A stretch of DNA of 64,000 nucleotides from UBA2336 sp965227265 (lineage in GTDB: Bacteria; Bacteroidota; Bacteroidia; Cytophagales; Cyclobacteriaceae): NCBI GenBank assembly GCA_965227265.1, contig OZ245738.1:1612001-1676000 (forward strand), written 5' to 3'. This document shows, piece after piece, positions 59,583 to 64,000 of this stretch. A program made the position numbers and the translations under genes. How positions within the stretch are numbered: position 1 is the stretch's first letter; every line of letters begins with the position of its first letter. The notes under the pieces are model-generated. The model was not told the DNA's origin. It did not search any database and saw nothing but the letters and a program-made list of their open reading frames with translations.

Positions 59583-62042
59583 CTACTCTTCTTTCTTCTT
59601 TTTCGGAGCTGCTTTCTTCGCTGCAGTTTTCTTTGCTGGAGCTTTTTTCGCGGCAGTCTTTTTAGCAGCTGTTTTCCTTGGTGCCTTAGGGGCAGCGGCA
59701 GCCGGAGCAGCAGCTTTCTTCGCACCAAAACGACCGAAGCGTCCTTTTCTTTCAGGTGCGTTAGCAGCAAGCTCTACACATTCTTCCAGTGTTAGGTCTT
59801 TCGGTTCTTTGTCTTTCGGGATCTTAACGTTCTTTGTTCCGGCTTTGATGTATGGACCAAATCGACCATTAAGAACCTGAATATCAGGATTTTCAGGGAA
59901 TAACTTTATCGTTCTGTTCGCATCTGCGATTCGCTTGTTCTGAATCAGTTCGACTGATTGATCATAGGTTATCGTGTACGGATCTGTTCCTTTCGGAATA
60001 GATACAAACTTCTTATCGTGCGATACATATGGACCAAAACGACCGATCGCAACCACAACAGGCTTCTCTTCAAAGTCGCCCATTTGGCGCGGAAGCTTCA
60101 TCAGCTCGAGCGCATCTTCCAATGAAATGTTTTCAATGAATTGTCCCGGACGTAAGCTTGCAAATTTTGGTTTCTCACCACCATTATCATCTGGGTTCTC
60201 TCCTACCTGAACGTAAGCGCCAAACTTACCAAGCTTCACATAAACATTCTTACCTGTTTTAGGATCAACCCCAAGTTCTTTGTTTTTGCCGGCAGCTGAA
60301 CGTTCAACAAGTTCGGTTACTTGTACTTTTTTATGAAACGGTCGGTAGAAGTTATCGATCATCTTCTTCCACTCCATCTTTCCTGCCGCAATCTCATCAA
60401 ACTCCTGCTCAACGCTGGACGTAAAGGAGAAATCGGTAATGTCCGGGAAATGTTCAACTAGAAAGTCATTAACAACCATCGCGGTGTTCGTTGGGAAAAG
60501 TTTATTCTTTTCTGCCCCGGTGATTTCTGTTAACAGTTCTTCAGTAACCTTATCGTCTTTCAACGTAAGCACTTTATAATTCCGTTCTCTTCCTTCACGA
60601 ATTTCTTTTACTACATACTCACGTTTCTGGATTGTAGTAATCGTTGGCGCATAGGTTGATGGACGACCAATACCCAACTCTTCAAGTTTTTTTACAAGAC
60701 TCGCTTCTGTATAGCGCGCTTGAGGTCTAGAGAATTCCTGACGGGCTTTCATATCCCCGAGCGGAAGCTCCTGACCTACTGAAATTGGCGGAAGCATATT
60801 CTTCGCTTCTTCATCATCATCCTCATCGGAGGCATCCATGTATACTTTTAAAAATCCGTCAAACGTAATTACTTCTCCAGATGCCGTTAGTGTTTCTGGT
60901 GTTGTTGAAATGCTGATCGTAGCAACTGTCTTTTCGATTTCGGCATTCGACATTTGTGATGCGATTGCCCGCTTCCAGATCAAATCATACAAACGTTGCT
61001 GACCTTCATCTGCACCCGCCTGGGTAACCGAAAAATCAGTTGGCCGGATCGCCTCGTGAGCTTCCTGCGCGCCTGCTGATTTGGTTTGAAATCTTCTTTC
61101 AGTCACATATTGCTGACCGTAGTTCTTCGCGATCTGCTCAGTTGCTGCTTTGATTGAATCTTCTGATAAGTTCACTGAATCAGTACGCATGTACGAGATC
61201 TTACCCGCTTCGTAAAGCTTTTGGGCAACTGTCATTGTTCGGATAACGGAATAGCCCAATTTTAAACTGGCCTCCTGCTGAAGTGTTGACGTTGTGAACG
61301 GTGCAGATGGAGTTCTTTTGGAAGGTTTCTTTTCAAGATTCTTAACAGTGTAGACAGCGCCTTTACACGCTTCCAGAAACTTCATCGCTTCTTCTTCCGA
61401 TTCAAATTTCTTTGGAAGCTCTGCGATCAGATGCTTCTTTCCTTCCAGGATGAAAAGCGCTTTTACTTTATAAGCAGATTTCGATTGGAATTCATTGATC
61501 ACACGTTCCCGGTCTACGATCAATCGCACTGCAACTGATTGTACCCGACCGGCAGAAAGGCCAGTCTTGATCTTCTTCCATAATATAGGAGAAAGCTCAT
61601 ATCCCACCAGACGATCAAGCACCCTGCGGGCTTGCTGAGCGTTCACTAAATCAATATCGATTCCACGTGGACTTTCGAGCGCATTCAGAATTGCCTTTTT
61701 AGTAATCTCTGTAAAAACAATTCTTCTTGTTTTCGCGTCACTTAAGTCAAGAACTTCTTTTAAGTGCCATGAAATGGCTTCTCCTTCACGGTCTTCATCG
61801 CTTGCCAGATAAACCATGTCCGCATCATCGGCCATCTTTCGAAGCTTGGCGATGATTTCCTTCTTATCCGGACTAACTTCATACGTGGGCTCGTAGTTAT
61901 TTTCCACATCAATCGCGCCACTGCCTTTCGGAAGATCGCGGATGTGACCCATACTTGACGATACCTTGAAATCTTTTCCAAGGTAGCCTTCTATAGTCTT
62001 CGCTTTCGCGGGAGATTCAACAATTACGAGGTTTTTTGCCAT
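59583..62042 (-). CDS. topA: DNA topoisomerase I
   Basis: This 819-residue type IA topoisomerase relaxes negative supercoils. The TOPRIM core has VESPAKAKTIEGYLG (E9) and SDEDREGE (81-88). The active-site Tyr284 is in YMRTDSVNLS. In place of Cys4 zinc fingers it has three Toprim_C_rpt modules (GKFGAYVQV, GRFGPYVSH, GRFGPYIKA), typical for Bacteroidota. The final 60 residues are a Lys/Ala-rich tail (PRKTAAKKTAAKKAPAKKTA) resembling the histone-like proteins at 48 kb. Confidence 0.97.
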   Translation of the reverse strand: MAKNLVIVESPAKAKTIEGYLGKDFKVSSSMGHIRDLPKGSGAIDVENNYEPTYEVSPDKKEIIAKLRKMADDADMVYLASDEDREGEAISWHLKEVLDLSDAKTRRIVFTEITKKAILNALESPRGIDIDLVNAQQARRVLDRLVGYELSPILWKKIKTGLSAGRVQSVAVRLIVDRERVINEFQSKSAYKVKALFILEGKKHLIAELPKKFESEEEAMKFLEACKGAVYTVKNLEKKPSKRTPSAPFTTSTLQQEASLKLGYSVIRTMTVAQKLYEAGKISYMRTDSVNLSEDSIKAATEQIAKNYGQQYVTERRFQTKSAGAQEAHEAIRPTDFSVTQAGADEGQQRLYDLIWKRAIASQMSNAEIEKTVATISISTTPETLTASGEVITFDGFLKVYMDASDEDDDEEAKNMLPPISVGQELPLGDMKARQEFSRPQARYTEASLVKKLEELGIGRPSTYAPTITTIQKREYVVKEIREGRERNYKVLTLKDDKVTEELLTEITGAEKNKLFPTNTAMVVNDFLVEHFPDITDFSFTSSVEQEFDEIAAGKMEWKKMIDNFYRPFHKKVQVTELVERSAAGKNKELGVDPKTGKNVYVKLGKFGAYVQVGENPDDNGGEKPKFASLRPGQFIENISLEDALELMKLPRQMGDFEEKPVVVAIGRFGPYVSHDKKFVSIPKGTDPYTITYDQSVELIQNKRIADANRTIKLFPENPDIQVLNGRFGPYIKAGTKNVKIPKDKEPKDLTLEECVELAANAPERKGRFGRFGAKKAAAPAAAAPKAPRKTAAKKTAAKKAPAKKTAAKKAAPKKKKEE

Positions 62043-62154
62043 GTCTACACTGTATCAAAGGTTTCAAATATCTGTAAATTTTTAAAAAATCAAATTCAGT
62101 ACATTAATATTGAGTGATTGTTGACGTTATAGACACAACCACTTTCGGATTTTT

Positions 62155-62649
62155 ATGGAGCGCTTTCTTTATTTAATGCGGCACAGCCAAAGTGCTGATA
62201 AACAACCCGGTCAGTCCGATAAAGAGCGCGAGCTTACGGTACAGGGTATCCGCGATTCGATCAAAATCGGAAGCTGGTTACACACTCAAAAAATAAATCC
62301 TGACCTCATACTCTCCAGTAGCGCGATGCGGGCAAAAGCAACTTCGGGACTGTTATTGGATACCTTGAAGCTAATGCCCGAAAAAATTCAATTAAATGAT
62401 GAACTGTACGATGCTTCCGTGCGAACTTTCTTGCGTGAGATCACACAGCTTGAAGATACGTTGAACCATGTTTTATGTGTGGGTCACAATCCTGCTATAT
62501 CATACCTTGCTGAATATCTAACAAAGGCTGAGATAGGTGATCTTCCTGCCGGAGGATTGGTGGTTATTCAATTTGAAATTTTATTGTGGCACAAAATTGG
62601 TGAAGCTTCCGGCAAGTTTATCAAACTCATCACACCCGAAAATCTTTAG
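62155..62649 (+). CDS. SixA-like histidine phosphatase
   Basis: This 164-residue phosphatase of the phosphoglycerate-mutase fold has LMRHSQSAD with nucleophile H10, R59 in SSSAMRAKAT, and H111 in CVGHNP. SixA removes phosphate from phosphohistidine in phosphorelays; here the substrate is unknown. It is divergent from topA. The next gene starts 2 bp after its stop. Confidence 0.92.
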   Translation: MERFLYLMRHSQSADKQPGQSDKERELTVQGIRDSIKIGSWLHTQKINPDLILSSSAMRAKATSGLLLDTLKLMPEKIQLNDELYDASVRTFLREITQLEDTLNHVLCVGHNPAISYLAEYLTKAEIGDLPAGGLVVIQFEILLWHKIGEASGKFIKLITPENL

Positions 62650-62651
62650 CC

Positions 62652-63710
62652 TTGAGTAAAGAAGAAATCATTCATTCATTTGATCCAAACGGTCCCGGCA
62701 TAGCTGGAAATTTATTTGGATTACCTTTTTCATCAGATACTTCAGAAATTGTAATTGTTCCGGTTCCGTGGGAAGTAACTGTTTCGTACCACTCCGGCAC
62801 TGCACATGGCCCGAAAGCAATTCTTGATGCATCTTCACAAGTTGATTTTTTTGTGAAAGACATTCAGGATGCCTGGAAACTTGGAGTAACGATGTTACCG
62901 ATTCCTGAAAACATTCTGGAGGAAAGCAACAAGCTTCGTAAACTATCCGAACAGCACATTCGTTCGGTTGAATCGGGAAAAGCAATCGATTCAAACGATC
63001 CATTATTGGCGAGCATTAATGAGGCGTGTGAAAATCTCAACATCTACGTAAAGTCTACAACTCAACGACTTTTGAAAGAAGGTAAGCTTGTTGGCTTGGT
63101 TGGAGGCGATCACAGCACTCCATTTGGATTTCTAAGAGCGCTGAGTGAGCGCTATGATCGGTTTGGCGTTTTACAAATCGATGCGCATGCTGATCTGCGG
63201 AAAGCGTATGAAGGTTTTACGTATTCACATGCATCCATTATGCAAAATGCGTTGAAGATTCCGGGAGTGAACCGGTTAGTCCAAGTTGGCATTCGCGATT
63301 TTTGCGAAGAGGAAATGGATGTAATCAAGCGCTCGATGGGTCGTGTAGTTACGTTTTTTGATGAGGATATTAAATCATGGGAATACCAAGGTAATACGTG
63401 GGATGAAATCTGTGAGCAGATTATAAAACCTTTACCCGACCTTGTCTACATCAGCTTTGATATTGACGGACTTGATCCGAAGCTTGCACCTTCAACCGGG
63501 ACACCTGTTGCTGGAGGATTTGAGTTTCAACAGCTAGTTTATCTAATCAAGAAGCTTGTTCAGGCAAACAAAAAAATAATTGGATTTGATTTATGTGAAG
63601 TTGCACCGGGCACAACCGATTGGGATGCGAACGTTGGCGCGCGCATGTTGTGGCAACTTTGCAATTGGATGGCAGTGTCGAATAAAAAACTATCTTACAC
63701 TCCTCAATAA
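62652..63710 (+). CDS. Arginase/agmatinase-superfamily ureohydrolase
   Basis: This 352-residue Mn2+-dependent hydrolase has metal ligands visible as H154 (GGDHS), D177/H179/D181 (IDAHADLR) and D270/D272 (SFDIDGLDP). A longer N-terminal region of about 50 residues precedes the catalytic core. It may act on agmatine, formiminoglutamate or another guanidino compound. The start is a TTG 2 bp after the sixA-like stop, and no ATG is available before the conserved region, so initiation is probably coupled. Confidence 0.9.
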   Translation: MSKEEIIHSFDPNGPGIAGNLFGLPFSSDTSEIVIVPVPWEVTVSYHSGTAHGPKAILDASSQVDFFVKDIQDAWKLGVTMLPIPENILEESNKLRKLSEQHIRSVESGKAIDSNDPLLASINEACENLNIYVKSTTQRLLKEGKLVGLVGGDHSTPFGFLRALSERYDRFGVLQIDAHADLRKAYEGFTYSHASIMQNALKIPGVNRLVQVGIRDFCEEEMDVIKRSMGRVVTFFDEDIKSWEYQGNTWDEICEQIIKPLPDLVYISFDIDGLDPKLAPSTGTPVAGGFEFQQLVYLIKKLVQANKKIIGFDLCEVAPGTTDWDANVGARMLWQLCNWMAVSNKKLSYTPQ

Positions 63711-63716
63711 TCATTT

Positions 63717-64000
63717 GTGGAGTCATTCAATCAAGCTGTTGCCAATACTGCATCTTACGTCTGGTGGCCAATCCTCTTTTTAATTATCGGTGGCGGAGCC
63801 TTCTTTCTTTTCTATTCCGGATTTATTCAATACAAGTATTTTTTTCACGCGATAAATGTACTGCGCGGAAAATATGATGACCCAAATGCTCCTGGGCAAA
63901 TAAGTTCGTACAAAGCGTTATCCACCGCATTAGCGTCAACCGTTGGTATGGGGAACCTGGCGGGCGTTGCTGCTGCCATCGCATTAGGAGGTCCGGGAGC
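63717..64000 (+). CDS. Alanine/glycine:cation symporter (AGCS family), 5' part
   Basis: This frame is open to the window end and gives about 94 residues of the N-terminus. It has a TM helix at about 14-32 (WPILFLIIGGGAFFLFYSGF), then QYKYFFHAINVLRGKYDD, SSYKALSTALASTVGMGN and LAGVAAAIALGGPG. The latter motifs are characteristic of the AGCS carriers. It starts with GTG (63717), 6 bp after the ureohydrolase stop, and an amino-acid transporter there fits. The rest of the gene lies outside the window. Confidence 0.82.
   Translation, partial: MESFNQAVANTASYVWWPILFLIIGGGAFFLFYSGFIQYKYFFHAINVLRGKYDDPNAPGQISSYKALSTALASTVGMGNLAGVAAAIALGGPG

Overview
The window looks like an ordinary chromosomal stretch from a gliding-type Bacteroidota, most likely a member of the Cytophagales. 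This is inferred from the SusC/SusD/SusE outer-membrane set, the many Sec/lipobox signal peptides, proteins of Bacteroidota-typical families (DUF4136, PorT-like barrel, DUF6496, satD-DUF3307), the TAnnTTTG-type promoter boxes and the weak Shine-Dalgarno sequences. I see no rRNA, tRNA, CRISPR array, phage or insertion sequence. Base composition looks even throughout.

1-13.7 kb: a glycan-utilisation locus on the minus strand. A SusR-like membrane-spanning regulator (10104-11702) lies upstream of susC (6900-9866), susD, susE and a lipoprotein GH13 alpha-amylase (2629-4008). A lipoprotein aldose 1-epimerase (12525-13694) lies further upstream. Together they suit surface cleavage of an alpha-glucan, SusCD import, and anomer conversion outside the cytoplasm. 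A separate TonB-dependent receptor and a lone receiver protein occupy the left edge.

13.8-24.4 kb: small stress-type and envelope genes. These are an SDR with a hydrophilic N-terminal extension, DUF6496, two tiny hydrophilic proteins, a Nudix hydrolase, an SRPBCC protein overlapping a half-PAS protein, DUF4136, a TVP38-like membrane protein, a response regulator, a PorT-like barrel, an Fpg/Nei glycosylase and an MscS channel.

24.5-28.2 kb: a two-gene NHEJ operon, ku-ligD, with LigD in the order phosphoesterase-ligase-polymerase, followed by a SemiSWEET and a 39-residue membrane peptide.

28.4-45.7 kb: housekeeping and envelope genes, including a GT4 glycosyltransferase, a SPOR-OmpA protein, TspO, a free-standing IF-2-N-like protein, ArfB, a half-length FUSC protein, a satD-DUF3307 pair with a repeat array at its promoter, a cold-shock protein, tetR-fabF with a palindromic operator, two convergent L,D-transpeptidases, a SpoIIAA-like protein and a divergent Hsp20, WalJ-like MBL, a second MscS, HPF, rhomboid and thiolase.

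45.9-64 kb: DEAD-box helicase, tandem histone-H1-like proteins, acyltransferase, MreB paralogue, an ion-channel-like membrane protein plus an SPFH protein, citrate synthase, acyl-CoA-binding protein, RsmE, an SpmA-SpmB-like fusion, a TPR protein, coaX overlapping a sirtuin, topA, a SixA-like phosphatase, a ureohydrolase, and the start of an AGCS symporter cut by the window end. Four palindromic intergenic elements of at least two families lie between 45.9 and 56.2 kb.

The least explained features are the roughly 28-bp repeat array before satD, the free-standing IF-2-N-like protein, the channel-like protein with a non-canonical filter beside an SPFH protein, and the overlap of a sirtuin lacking most zinc-site cysteines with pantothenate kinase.
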